Of a stretch of DNA of 64,000 nt, positions 36,347 to 44,018 are shown piece by piece (within the stretch, counting starts at the first letter, position 1; each line of letters begins with the position of its first letter). The stretch is from NCBI GenBank assembly GCA_022641735.1, contig JALCDQ010000003.1, positions 124,001-188,000 on the forward strand, written 5' to 3'. Both the position numbers and the translations under genes were made by a program. The DNA comes from Prevotella sp. (GTDB lineage: Bacteria > Bacteroidota > Bacteroidia > Bacteroidales > Bacteroidaceae). The notes below the pieces were generated by a model. The model searched no databases, had not been told where the DNA came from, and was given only the letters and a program-made list of their open reading frames with translations.

Positions 36347-36754
36347 TTATACAGGATCTTCGTTTGGATCATCATTAAACAAATCATCTGCAGCCTTCAT
36401 TTCATCTTCATCAAACCACAGACTTAACTTTGCCTTCGCCTTTGCCTTTACTTCGTCGGAGACATCCGCCCACACCTTATGCAATACATAAATAAGAACA
36501 GCTATATCATCGCTCAATCCAGCTAATGGAATGGCATCCGGTACCATGTCGAGAGGTGAGATAAGATAACCAAGAGCCCCGATGATAATAGCCTTATCCT
36601 TTATCGACACCTTGTCACTTTCCAAGGTATAAAAAAGGATTAAGGCTGCATACACCAACTTAGCACCAGCACGCTTGGCTACTCTCTGAATCTTATCAAC
36701 AAATCCTTTCTGAGAGAATTTGTCCTTGTATTTCATAAAGTCAGGTAATTCCAT
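36347..36754 (-). CDS. DUF1232 (YkvA-like) membrane protein
   Basis: 135 residues with the DUF1232 hallmark YLISPLDMVPDAIPLAGLSDDIAVL (residues about 66-90), a hydrophobic segment containing SPxDxxPD and DD. Acidic C-terminal tail. Role unknown; likely membrane-associated. Starts 10 bases after the upstream minus-strand gene. Confidence 0.88.
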   Translation of the reverse strand: MELPDFMKYKDKFSQKGFVDKIQRVAKRAGAKLVYAALILFYTLESDKVSIKDKAIIIGALGYLISPLDMVPDAIPLAGLSDDIAVLIYVLHKVWADVSDEVKAKAKAKLSLWFDEDEMKAADDLFNDDPNEDPV

Positions 36755-36764
36755 ATGTTTTTAG

Positions 36765-37181
36765 TTAAATCTTTTCGTTATAGCGGAGCACAGCTGCAAT
36801 ATAATCTTCAATATCCGACTCATACAGTTTTCGTAATCTCATCTTACGCACAGCCCTTTGGACTAAAGCCACAATCAATGCCAACAATATGCCAGCAAGC
36901 AATGCCAAAACAGCTCCACCTGCTGCCCCACCTGGAAGTTCGTCCTCAGGAAAGATAGATGCCACCAATACAGGCAGTACTATAAGCACACCAGCTAAGG
37001 TATACTGAGACTTCTGGGAACCAAGACTGTCGAGAATGGCCTGTTTGTCAAAAAGGTAGCTTTCAACATCAGCTTTGGTGACTTTATAATCTTCAGGTTG
37101 AGGAAAATCAGCATTTCCTCCATATTCCGTAATTTTATTAGTCACACTATGTTCGTAATCATTCAATATATCCACTTCCAT
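36765..37181 (-). CDS. Small membrane protein, unknown
   Basis: 138 residues from the ATG at 37181; a longer frame would need a TTG start at 37208. Acidic N-terminal soluble part (about 1-60), then two TM segments separated by a Gly/Ala hinge (LPGGAAGGAVLALLAG), and a basic/acidic tail. Between YihY and DUF1232 genes with 3-30 base gaps, so one operon of three membrane proteins. Family not recognised. Confidence 0.7.
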   Translation of the reverse strand: MEVDILNDYEHSVTNKITEYGGNADFPQPEDYKVTKADVESYLFDKQAILDSLGSQKSQYTLAGVLIVLPVLVASIFPEDELPGGAAGGAVLALLAGILLALIVALVQRAVRKMRLRKLYESDIEDYIAAVLRYNEKI

Positions 37182-37211
37182 ATTTTCTCTAACGTTTTTT
37201 TTGTTCAAATA

Positions 37212-38531
37212 TTATAAATCTTTTAAATAAGTTTGCCTCAAATTATCGAAATACTCCTTACGCTTGCTGTAAACGCTTGCCCATTCAGGACTGCTAATCA
37301 GTGCGTGTAAATCAATATTCAAAGACCATGAGCCTATACTCTCAAGACGGTCAACCATTGTGCCCAACGTAATATTCTGCAAAGCTTCTGCAGGCTGGTA
37401 TCGCGGTGTATCTGCCGCAGCATCAGCCATTCCACTTATGGCTACAAGGTTCACACGGCGCAAATCATCAAGAAGGTCATTGGTTATACGAATAGGAATG
37501 CCTGTCTCCAACTTCAGTTCTAAGGCTGAGAAAGGTTTCTTTCCTTCAGCAAAACGCTTGCAAATCTTGCTTAAAAGCATGGCACTCAACAACATCTTAT
37601 ATCGATGGCTGATATCTTCAGTCCGAGCAAGAAAGGCAAAATCCTCTAAGTTCTGATTTGTATAACAAAGCTCTGCGCCGAAAAGACAGATAGTCCATGA
37701 AATCTGTACCCATAACATAAACAAAGGCAAGGCTGCCAATGAACCATAAATGGCATTATAACTGGAAAGGAATATCTGACAATGGATATAGAAAAACTGC
37801 AATAACTGCATGGCAACGCCCGCTAGGATACCAGGGAATAGAGCTGCAAGAATCCGCACCTTAGTATTTGGCATAAACACATAAAGAGCAATAAAGGCTG
37901 CTGACATGAGGATATAAGGCATCAAATCAAGTCCGCACCGCATGAGTGGACCGAGCAAGACTATTTCCTTCGCCTGATCGGCTATTGTAGCAAGAAAGAT
38001 TGACAAACCTGATGTGACTACTATAATAATAGGTAACAGGAAAAACATTGCCATATAATCGGTAATAGTATGGATAAGGGAACGTTCAGACTTAACTTGC
38101 CATATATTGTTGAATGTTACCTCTATGTTACGTATCAACATCAACACCGTCCATAACATAAAGAGAAGTCCTATACCTAAGAATATACCGCTATGCGTAT
38201 GCACAAGATAAGAATTTACAAACTTGATGATAGTCTCAGCTGCTTGAGGTTGACTTGAAAGTATATCGCGAAACCATACTTCAATATATTTAGAAAATCC
38301 AAATCCACGGGCAATGGCAAAAACGACGGCAAAGATAGGAACAATAGCAAGCATTGTGGAATAGGTAAGCGCAGAAGCAGCACTTACTACTCCTTTATCA
38401 ATGAAAAATCTTATGGCAAGATACAATTTCTTCATCATTACATAGAAGAATCTTCTTGTAGGCGACAACTCCTCAAGACTCACCTGCCATATATCTTTTG
38501 CAAAGAACTGAACTATTTGCCTTATAATCAT
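37212..38531 (-). CDS. YihY/BrkB family inner-membrane protein
   Basis: 439 residues from the ATG at 38531; a TTG at 38552 would add 7 residues. About six TM helices in the first 300 residues with the family signatures FFIDKGVVSAASALTYSTMLAIVP and YGSLAALPLFMLWVQISW; the C-terminal 140 residues are a winged-helix-like cytoplasmic domain. Once labelled RNase BN, but that activity belongs to another gene; role unknown. Its start lies about 30 bases behind the 3' end of the RNase P RNA on the same strand. Confidence 0.88.
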   Translation of the reverse strand: MIIRQIVQFFAKDIWQVSLEELSPTRRFFYVMMKKLYLAIRFFIDKGVVSAASALTYSTMLAIVPIFAVVFAIARGFGFSKYIEVWFRDILSSQPQAAETIIKFVNSYLVHTHSGIFLGIGLLFMLWTVLMLIRNIEVTFNNIWQVKSERSLIHTITDYMAMFFLLPIIIVVTSGLSIFLATIADQAKEIVLLGPLMRCGLDLMPYILMSAAFIALYVFMPNTKVRILAALFPGILAGVAMQLLQFFYIHCQIFLSSYNAIYGSLAALPLFMLWVQISWTICLFGAELCYTNQNLEDFAFLARTEDISHRYKMLLSAMLLSKICKRFAEGKKPFSALELKLETGIPIRITNDLLDDLRRVNLVAISGMADAAADTPRYQPAEALQNITLGTMVDRLESIGSWSLNIDLHALISSPEWASVYSKRKEYFDNLRQTYLKDL

Positions 38532-38560
38532 ATAATTATCCTTGTTTTCCAAAAAAAATG

Positions 38561-38952
38561 AAAGCAGACTCCTGATAAGCCGGGTTCTGTATCCTCTAAA
38601 AAGAGGAGCTTCGTCATTTATCTACTCCGCAAGTCACCCTGCGGCTCTAGCATTCTACCCTCCATCGCAGCCGAAGCTTCGGACGAACAGCCCTTAGCGA
38701 TGGTATACATGAACTTGCAACCTCCAGCAGCACAGCCCGACGATCACCCGTCGACTGGTGGTCTTTTACACCGCCTTCTCACCCTTACCCGACTTTTCAT
38801 TCATCCGAAGAAGTATGAGAGTATCGGGCGGTTATTTTCTTCTGCTGTTTCCTACTGTCACCAATAGCTTCTATTTTCGGAAGTGGAGCGTCCTATGTTG
38901 CCCGGACTTTCCTCTCGTCTTTCGACCAGCGACAAAGCCGGGAATCTGCTTT
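38561..38952 (-). ncRNA. rnpB: RNase P RNA (bacterial class A-like)
   Basis: Minus-strand RNA that forms the catalytic core of the tRNA 5' processing enzyme. Recognised by the conserved core: GAGGAAAGTCCGGGC near the 5' end, AGCAGAAGAAAATAACCGC, and the GGTAAGGGTGAGAAGGCGG region, ending with ACCCGGCTTATCAGGAG. Terminal helix P1 pairs AAAGCAGA (38945-38952) with TCTGCTTT (38561-38568). The U-run after the 3' end probably terminates transcription. Length about 392 nt. Confidence 0.95.
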
Positions 38953-38959
38953 CAATGTG

Positions 38960-38991
38960 CAAAGATAGTAGAAATCACGATAAACTCCAAA
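38960..38991 (-). promoter_or_regulatory. rnpB promoter
   Basis: Minus strand TTTG (38988-38991), 20 bases, TATCTTTG (38960-38967), 8 bases before the RNA 5' end: full consensus. Confidence 0.85.
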
Positions 38992-39129
38992 TTTATTTGC
39001 AAAATTCATCTGGATTGATTTTTAAGATTTATCAAGGTTTTAAATGAATGTAAAAAGAAATGCGATGGAGATTAAGAGCCGTTAATGTGTTAAATCGAAT
39101 TGTTAAAATGAAATAAAGATAGCGGACAT

Positions 39130-39163
39130 TTTGTCAGTTTAACAAACTTTGCGCCTATATTTG
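39130..39163 (+). promoter_or_regulatory. Promoter of htrA/degP
   Basis: TATATTTG at 39156-39163 with TTTG at 39130-39133 (22-base gap, slightly long). The leader contains a small hairpin GAGACG/CGTCTT at 39180-39198. Confidence 0.55.
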
Positions 39164-39241
39164 CAAGCAATTTAAACGATGAGACGTTATTTACGTCTTA
39201 TAAACAACTGAAATATAGAAAACAATTAAATATTTTAAGGT

Positions 39242-40708
39242 ATGAAAAAGTATTCTAAGTATTTTCTTGCAGTTACTTGCATATTTACTCTTGCATTATC
39301 TGCAGGTTCTTTTATCAAGGCTGATGCAGCGAATGCCCCAGCAGTGGCTCCTGGACAGCCGGTCGATTTAACGTATGCAGCAGAAAAAGCTGTTCCTGCT
39401 GTTGTACATATAAGATTTGTACAGAATTCAAAAACTCAGACAGTAGATGTTGAAAGCAGTCCTTTCGATGATTTCTTTGGAGATTTCTTTGGCTTTGGAC
39501 AAGGTCAAGGACAAGGACAAGGTGGCTCTCGTAAGCAACAAGTACAGACTCCTAAAAGAGAGGCTACAGGCTCTGGTGTCATCATCAGTTCTGACGGCTA
39601 TATTGTCACAAACAATCACGTTGTGAATGGAGCTGACGAATTGACAGTCACCCTAAATGACAACCGCGAATTTTCTGCTCGTATCATAGGTACAGACCCT
39701 ACTTCAGACCTTGCTCTTATTAAGATAAACGGTAAGGATTTACCCACTCTTCCTATTGGAGATTCTGACAAACTGAAAGTCGGAGAATGGGTAATTGCTG
39801 TGGGTAATCCTTTCAACTTGAATTCCACGGTTACAGCTGGTATTGTCAGTGCTAAAGCACGCTCACTCTATGCTAATGGTGTAGAAAGCTTTATCCAGAC
39901 AGATGCTGCTATCAATGCTGGTAACTCTGGCGGTGCACTCGTTAATACTCAGGGAGAACTTGTCGGTATCAATGCCATGCTCTATTCTCAGACTGGTTCT
40001 TATAGTGGTTATGGGTTTGCTATTCCTACTTCAATTATGAATAAGGTGGTGGAAGACCTTAAAAAATATGGTACCGTACAGCGTGCTGTCCTTGGTATCA
40101 CAGGTGGTGATGTTATCAACTACATCAATGCACAGAAAGAAAATGGGAAGAACGTTGATCTCGGCACCAATGAAGGTATCTATGTTGACTCTTTGCAAGA
40201 CGATGGGGCTGCTTCTGCTGCTGGCATTCAGAAGGGTGACGTTATCACTGGTGTAGATGGAAAGAACGTGACAAAGATGGCAGAACTTCAGGAAATACTT
40301 GCCAAAAAACGTCCTGGTGATAAGATTACCATTTCTTATCTGCATAACAAGAAAAAAGAGTCTAAGACGGTAACCTTGAAGAACACTCAAGGTAATACAA
40401 ATGTCGTAAAGACAGCTGACCTCGATGTGCTCGGCGCAAGCTTTGCTCCTATAAGTGCAGAAAAGAAAGAGCAACTGAACCTCAACTACGGTTTGGAAGT
40501 ATTGAAAGTTGGTAAGGGCGCATTTAAAAACGCTGGAATCAACCAAGGCTTAATTATTCTAACGGCAAATGACACTCCGCTCAAGACTATCGATGACTTG
40601 CAAGATATTGTTAAGAAAGCCTCTACCAGCAAAGACCCTGTGATTACAATAAAGGGCATCTGGCCAACAGGAAAGCGCAGTTATTATGCTGTACAAGTAA
40701 GTGAATAA
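39242..40708 (+). CDS. degP: Do family periplasmic serine protease/chaperone
   Basis: 488 residues: signal peptide, trypsin-like protease domain with catalytic triad H126 (NNHVV), D156 (TSDLALI) and S229 (GNSGGAL), and two PDZ domains. A Gly/Gln-rich LA-loop-like insert (FGQGQGQGQGGS, about 82-93) sits before the protease core. Degrades or refolds damaged envelope proteins. Monocistronic: own promoter and strong terminator. Confidence 0.95.
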   Translation: MKKYSKYFLAVTCIFTLALSAGSFIKADAANAPAVAPGQPVDLTYAAEKAVPAVVHIRFVQNSKTQTVDVESSPFDDFFGDFFGFGQGQGQGQGGSRKQQVQTPKREATGSGVIISSDGYIVTNNHVVNGADELTVTLNDNREFSARIIGTDPTSDLALIKINGKDLPTLPIGDSDKLKVGEWVIAVGNPFNLNSTVTAGIVSAKARSLYANGVESFIQTDAAINAGNSGGALVNTQGELVGINAMLYSQTGSYSGYGFAIPTSIMNKVVEDLKKYGTVQRAVLGITGGDVINYINAQKENGKNVDLGTNEGIYVDSLQDDGAASAAGIQKGDVITGVDGKNVTKMAELQEILAKKRPGDKITISYLHNKKKESKTVTLKNTQGNTNVVKTADLDVLGASFAPISAEKKEQLNLNYGLEVLKVGKGAFKNAGINQGLIILTANDTPLKTIDDLQDIVKKASTSKDPVITIKGIWPTGKRSYYAVQVSE

Positions 40709-40730
40709 TTCTAATTCAACATATTTTTGA

Positions 40731-40758
40731 GGGTGCAACAACAAATTGCACCCTTTTT
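40731..40758 (+). terminator. Terminator after degP
   Basis: GGGTGCAA, loop of 7, TTGCACCC, then T5. Confidence 0.85.
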
Positions 40759-40780
40759 ACGTTAAATAAAGTGTAAAAAA

Positions 40781-40812
40781 TTTGCACATGTAAATCAAAA
40801 CTCTTACTTTTG
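40781..40812 (+). promoter_or_regulatory. Promoter of primary sigma factor gene
   Basis: TTTG (40781-40784), 20 bases, TACTTTTG (40805-40812); full consensus 28 bases before the ATG. Confidence 0.8.
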
Positions 40813-40840
40813 CAATCAAGCATTAAAAAAAGGACACCTG

Positions 40841-41707
40841 ATGAGACAGTTGAAAATCACAAAATCTATTACTAATCGAGAGAGCGCTTCTCTCGACAAA
40901 TATCTGCAGGAAATAGGTCACGAAGAACTTATCTCAGTGGAAGAAGAAGTTGAATTAGCACAACGCATTAGAAAAGGTGACCAAAAGGCACTTGAAAAAC
41001 TGACGAAGGCTAATTTGAGATTTGTGGTATCAGTGGCGAAGCAATATCAAAATCAAGGGCTCAGTCTTCCTGACCTTATTAACGAAGGGAATCTTGGCCT
41101 TATCAAAGCTGCGGAGAAGTTTGATGAAACTCGAGGGTTTAAGTTTATTTCTTATGCCGTTTGGTGGATTCGCCAAAGCATCCTGCAAGCCATTGCTGAG
41201 CAAAGCCGCATTGTAAGACTGCCACTTAATCAAGTGGGATCTGTAAATAAAATCAATCGGGTGCTTAATAAGTTTGAGCAGGAGAATGAGCGCAGACCTA
41301 GCATAGACGAAATTGCAGAAAAGTTGGACCTTCCTGAGGATAAGATTGAAGACGCCATGAAGGTAAACAGCCGCCATGTATCCATGGATGCACCTTTTAT
41401 CGACGGAGAAGATAACAGCTTGCTTGATGTTTTGCCTAATAATGATGCTCCACAAGCTGACAATGAATCAGTTATGGAATCTTTGCGCCAAGAAATAAAC
41501 AGAGCATTAGGTGAACTGCATAACGAAAGAGAACGCAATATACTTGAATCTTTCTTTGGTATTGGACAACCCGAGATGACACTTGAAGAGATTGGGGATA
41601 AATTCGGATTGACACGTGAACGTGTACGCCAAATAAAGGAAAAGGCCATTAGAAAACTTAGACATAACACTCAGAATAAGTTCTTAAAGTCTTATTTGGG
41701 ACAATAA
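40841..41707 (+). CDS. rpoD: Primary RNA polymerase sigma factor
   Basis: 288 residues, the short form of the housekeeping sigma factor of Bacteroidota (no region 1.1). Region 1.2 ([14 protein letters not shown]), region 2 ([47 protein letters not shown]), region 3, and region 4.2 helix-turn-helix ([23 protein letters not shown]). It directs recognition of the TTTG/TAnnTTTG promoters seen through the window. Only 9 bases separate its stop from the next gene and no terminator is visible. Confidence 0.95.
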   Translation: MRQLKITKSITNRESASLDKYLQEIGHEELISVEEEVELAQRIRKGDQKALEKLTKANLRFVVSVAKQYQNQGLSLPDLINEGNLGLIKAAEKFDETRGFKFISYAVWWIRQSILQAIAEQSRIVRLPLNQVGSVNKINRVLNKFEQENERRPSIDEIAEKLDLPEDKIEDAMKVNSRHVSMDAPFIDGEDNSLLDVLPNNDAPQADNESVMESLRQEINRALGELHNERERNILESFFGIGQPEMTLEEIGDKFGLTRERVRQIKEKAIRKLRHNTQNKFLKSYLGQ

Positions 41708-41716
41708 ATAATAAAG

Positions 41717-42262
41717 ATGAATAAATTTAATAGGTATTTTATGATAGCATTGGCAGTTATTGGAATGATGACTGCCACGAATGCAAACGCCCAGAAAAAT
41801 GCTACAAAACTAAATGAGGTATATGCATTTGGCTTTGCTGCATCTTTCAATGACTCTACTGTTTATTTTACTGATATTCAGAAGATTGATAAAGCAACCC
41901 TTGAGAAGAAGACTAATTTTCTTCCTAAACGTAACGAATATACAGCTCAACTGAGGGATTATCTTGCACGTAAAGGATATCCCAATCGTACTTGCATTAT
42001 CTCTTATGCATCAAGTAGGAAAAATATTGAAAAGAAGTTTGTCAATTTCCGCAAAAGATACATTAAAGGCGGACATTATGATATAAAATATATCGCCGCA
42101 AATGATTTTCAGTTTCAATATGTGGCATCTGATGAAGTGACTACTCAAGAGGTAACAACCCCTAAGAAAGATGAGAGCAAGAAAAACAAAGGCCCTCGTC
42201 CACCAAAAGGAAAAATGGGAATGCCGCCATCTGGAAATGGTGGAATGCCTCCTATGAGATAA
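41717..42262 (+). CDS. Secreted protein of unknown function
   Basis: 181 residues; signal peptide MNKFNRYFMIALAVIGMMTATNANAQ. The globular part (about 27-140) has alternating strands and helices with no motif I recognise. The tail is Lys/Pro/Gly/Met-rich and low-complexity (GPRPPKGKMGMPPSGNGG). It sits 9 bases after rpoD and 23 bases before the HPr-kinase-like gene, in what looks like one transcript. Confidence 0.75.
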   Translation: MNKFNRYFMIALAVIGMMTATNANAQKNATKLNEVYAFGFAASFNDSTVYFTDIQKIDKATLEKKTNFLPKRNEYTAQLRDYLARKGYPNRTCIISYASSRKNIEKKFVNFRKRYIKGGHYDIKYIAANDFQFQYVASDEVTTQEVTTPKKDESKKNKGPRPPKGKMGMPPSGNGGMPPMR

Positions 42263-42285
42263 TCTTTTTGCAACGATATTCATTC

Positions 42286-43173
42286 ATGGATAACATCAAC
42301 GAATTCAGTATTGCAGAACTCCATGTAAGGATCATTTTCAAGAATAGCGCCTATAATGACATGCGCCTTCTTCCTTCATTTGAGCCTTTCAGGATTAGTG
42401 AATCTCATGATGAACTGTTTTTTCAACTGACCATTGATGACTCTTTGAAGCCTATAGCCAAAGAAAGAAGAGAGAGAATTCGCAAATTCGATACGGGAAA
42501 CGGTGATACCATTGTTGACAAACTCGATGATGGAGGTTATCAATTTATCATAAAAGACTTAAATGGGGCTGACTGTTGTCTGCTAATAACCAACAAGGAC
42601 TTCAGTAATTGCAAATGCGCTCTCAATGGAAACTATGACATGCGCTGTTTTGGCCTTAACAATGCCCTCATGCTTATCTTTGCCTTTGCTGGCAGTCAGA
42701 AGCAGGTTTTGCTCGTACATGCTTCCTTGGTAAGAAAAAACGGATATGGCTATGCTTTCATCGCAAAGAGCGGAACTGGCAAGAGTACTCAGGTGAGCAT
42801 GTGGCTTCGTTATATTCCTGGATGCGATTTGATGAATGATGACAATCCTATCATCCGCATTATCAAGGGTAAACCTTATATATATGGTGGACCTTGGAGT
42901 GGAAAAACGCCATGTTATCGTAATGTCAAGGCTGAGCTTGGAGCTATCACGCGCATCGACAGAGCCACAGAAAACAGTATTGAAAAGCTCCCTCCCATTG
43001 AAGCTTTTGCCTCTTTTCTCCCTTCATGCTCATCCATGAAATGGGATATTGAAATATTTAATAACATCTGTAACACCATAACAAAAGTGATTGAGACAAC
43101 AGGCATCTACACTTTGCACTGCCTGCCAAACAAAGAAGCAGCAATAATATGTCAGAAGATGATATCCAAATAA
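42286..43173 (+). CDS. HPr-kinase-like P-loop protein
   Basis: 295 residues from the ATG at 42286 (TTG at 42268 rejected). The N-terminal 130 residues are a poorly conserved domain. Then a P-loop, AKSGTGKST (K166), followed by MNDDNPIIR and GGPWSGKT, like the HprK/PEPCK-type kinases associated with peptide-modification gene clusters. A true HPr kinase would have a different N-domain. It overlaps the next gene by 25 bases. Probable ATP-dependent kinase of a peptide or protein; substrate unknown. Confidence 0.7.
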   Translation: MDNINEFSIAELHVRIIFKNSAYNDMRLLPSFEPFRISESHDELFFQLTIDDSLKPIAKERRERIRKFDTGNGDTIVDKLDDGGYQFIIKDLNGADCCLLITNKDFSNCKCALNGNYDMRCFGLNNALMLIFAFAGSQKQVLLVHASLVRKNGYGYAFIAKSGTGKSTQVSMWLRYIPGCDLMNDDNPIIRIIKGKPYIYGGPWSGKTPCYRNVKAELGAITRIDRATENSIEKLPPIEAFASFLPSCSSMKWDIEIFNNICNTITKVIETTGIYTLHCLPNKEAAIICQKMISK

Positions 43174-43634
43174 GAGAAGTCCAATTCGCAAATGAGACCC
43201 TTCTACCCGAAATCGTAAAGATTATGGATGAGGGGCATACAGTTACTTTGCGTTTAAGAGGATTCTCCATGCGCCCTTTCCTTGAGGATAATCGCGATAA
43301 AGCCTTACTTGTTAAGGCAAAAGATGTCCATAAGGGAGATGCCGTATTAGCAGAAATATCCCCAAAACACTTTGTACTCCATCGCATCATAAAAATCGAA
43401 GGAGATAATATTACCTTACGGGGAGATGGTAATCTAGGAGTTGAACATTGCAAATTGAATGATGTAAAAGGATTTGTGTTGGGTTTCTACCGTAAAGGCC
43501 GTGAGAAGATAGATAAGACCAATGGAGCTAAATGGCGCATCTATTCTTTTGTTTGGATGCATCTCTACCCTATCCGCAGGTATCTGCTGGGTGTTTACAG
43601 ACACATATGGCTAAAATTTTTCAAACCGATATAA
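43149..43634 (+). CDS. S24/S26-type (signal-peptidase-like) peptidase
   Basis: 161 residues. The nucleophile motif GFSMRPFL (S40) and the VLHRII segment (H78) match signal-peptidase-like enzymes in which His replaces the general-base Lys, as in the ER/archaeal type. No N-terminal TM helix; C-terminal residues 120-160 are aromatic and basic and could attach to the membrane. Translation is coupled to the gene upstream and PqqD follows at 3 bases. A processing role in a peptide pathway is inference. Confidence 0.75.
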   Translation: MSEDDIQIREVQFANETLLPEIVKIMDEGHTVTLRLRGFSMRPFLEDNRDKALLVKAKDVHKGDAVLAEISPKHFVLHRIIKIEGDNITLRGDGNLGVEHCKLNDVKGFVLGFYRKGREKIDKTNGAKWRIYSFVWMHLYPIRRYLLGVYRHIWLKFFKPI

Positions 43635-43637
43635 AAT

Positions 43638-43907
43638 ATGAAAGCAAAAAAAGGATTCAATCTCCGTGAAGTATGTGGGGAACAGATTATAGTGGCTGAA
43701 GGCAAGGAAAACATTGACTTCAGTAATATCATCAGTATGAATGAAAGTTCTGCTTATCTTTGGAAGAACATTCAAAACAAAGAATTTTCGCCTGAAGATC
43801 TTCAAAAACTACTTACTGATGAATATGAAGTAGATGATGAAACGGCTCTGAAAGATGCCAAAACTATCTCACAGCAATGGATTAAAGCGGGTATCGCTGA
43901 AGAATAA
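43638..43907 (+). CDS. PqqD-like (RRE-type) protein
   Basis: 89 residues with the PqqD/RRE winged-helix layout: N-terminal strands (FNLREVCGEQIIVAEG), ISMNESSAYLWKNIQ, then a helical part with SPEDLQKLLTDEYEVDDETALKDAKTI and a C-terminal helix. Such proteins bind the leader of a precursor peptide and present it to a maturase. No precursor, radical SAM or cyclase gene adjoins it here. Last gene of the rpoD-led string; ends before array F. Confidence 0.82.
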   Translation: MKAKKGFNLREVCGEQIIVAEGKENIDFSNIISMNESSAYLWKNIQNKEFSPEDLQKLLTDEYEVDDETALKDAKTISQQWIKAGIAEE

Positions 43908-43922
43908 GATACTTCCCTATTT

Positions 43923-44010
43923 GTAAAAAGCCGTTATCTATTGTTCAGATAACGGCTTTTTACTTGCCTTTTAATAGTTGTTTACAAGGCAAACAATCAT
44001 TACTTATCCA
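43923..44010. repeat. 22-bp-period intergenic array F (4 units), with terminator
   Basis: Units at 43923, 43945, 43967 and 43989. Units 1 and 2 together form a perfect 17-bp inverted repeat: GTAAAAAGCCGTTATCT (43923-43939) against AGATAACGGCTTTTTAC (43947-43963), loop of 7, with T5 in the right arm. Units 3 and 4 are of the GTTTAC/GCAAACAA kind. Between the convergent PqqD and DPP IV-like genes. Confidence 0.88.
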
Positions 44011-44018
44011 TCAATCGT

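Noticed and set aside
36765..37208. TTG starts at 37208 and 38552 for the two minus-strand membrane proteins
   Set aside because: Good ATG codons exist at 37181 and 38531 and the added residues look like untranslated leader.
38761..38780. A GTAAAAGAC half-site of the repeat family inside rnpB
   Set aside because: Single occurrence within a conserved structural part of RNase P RNA; no 22-bp repetition.
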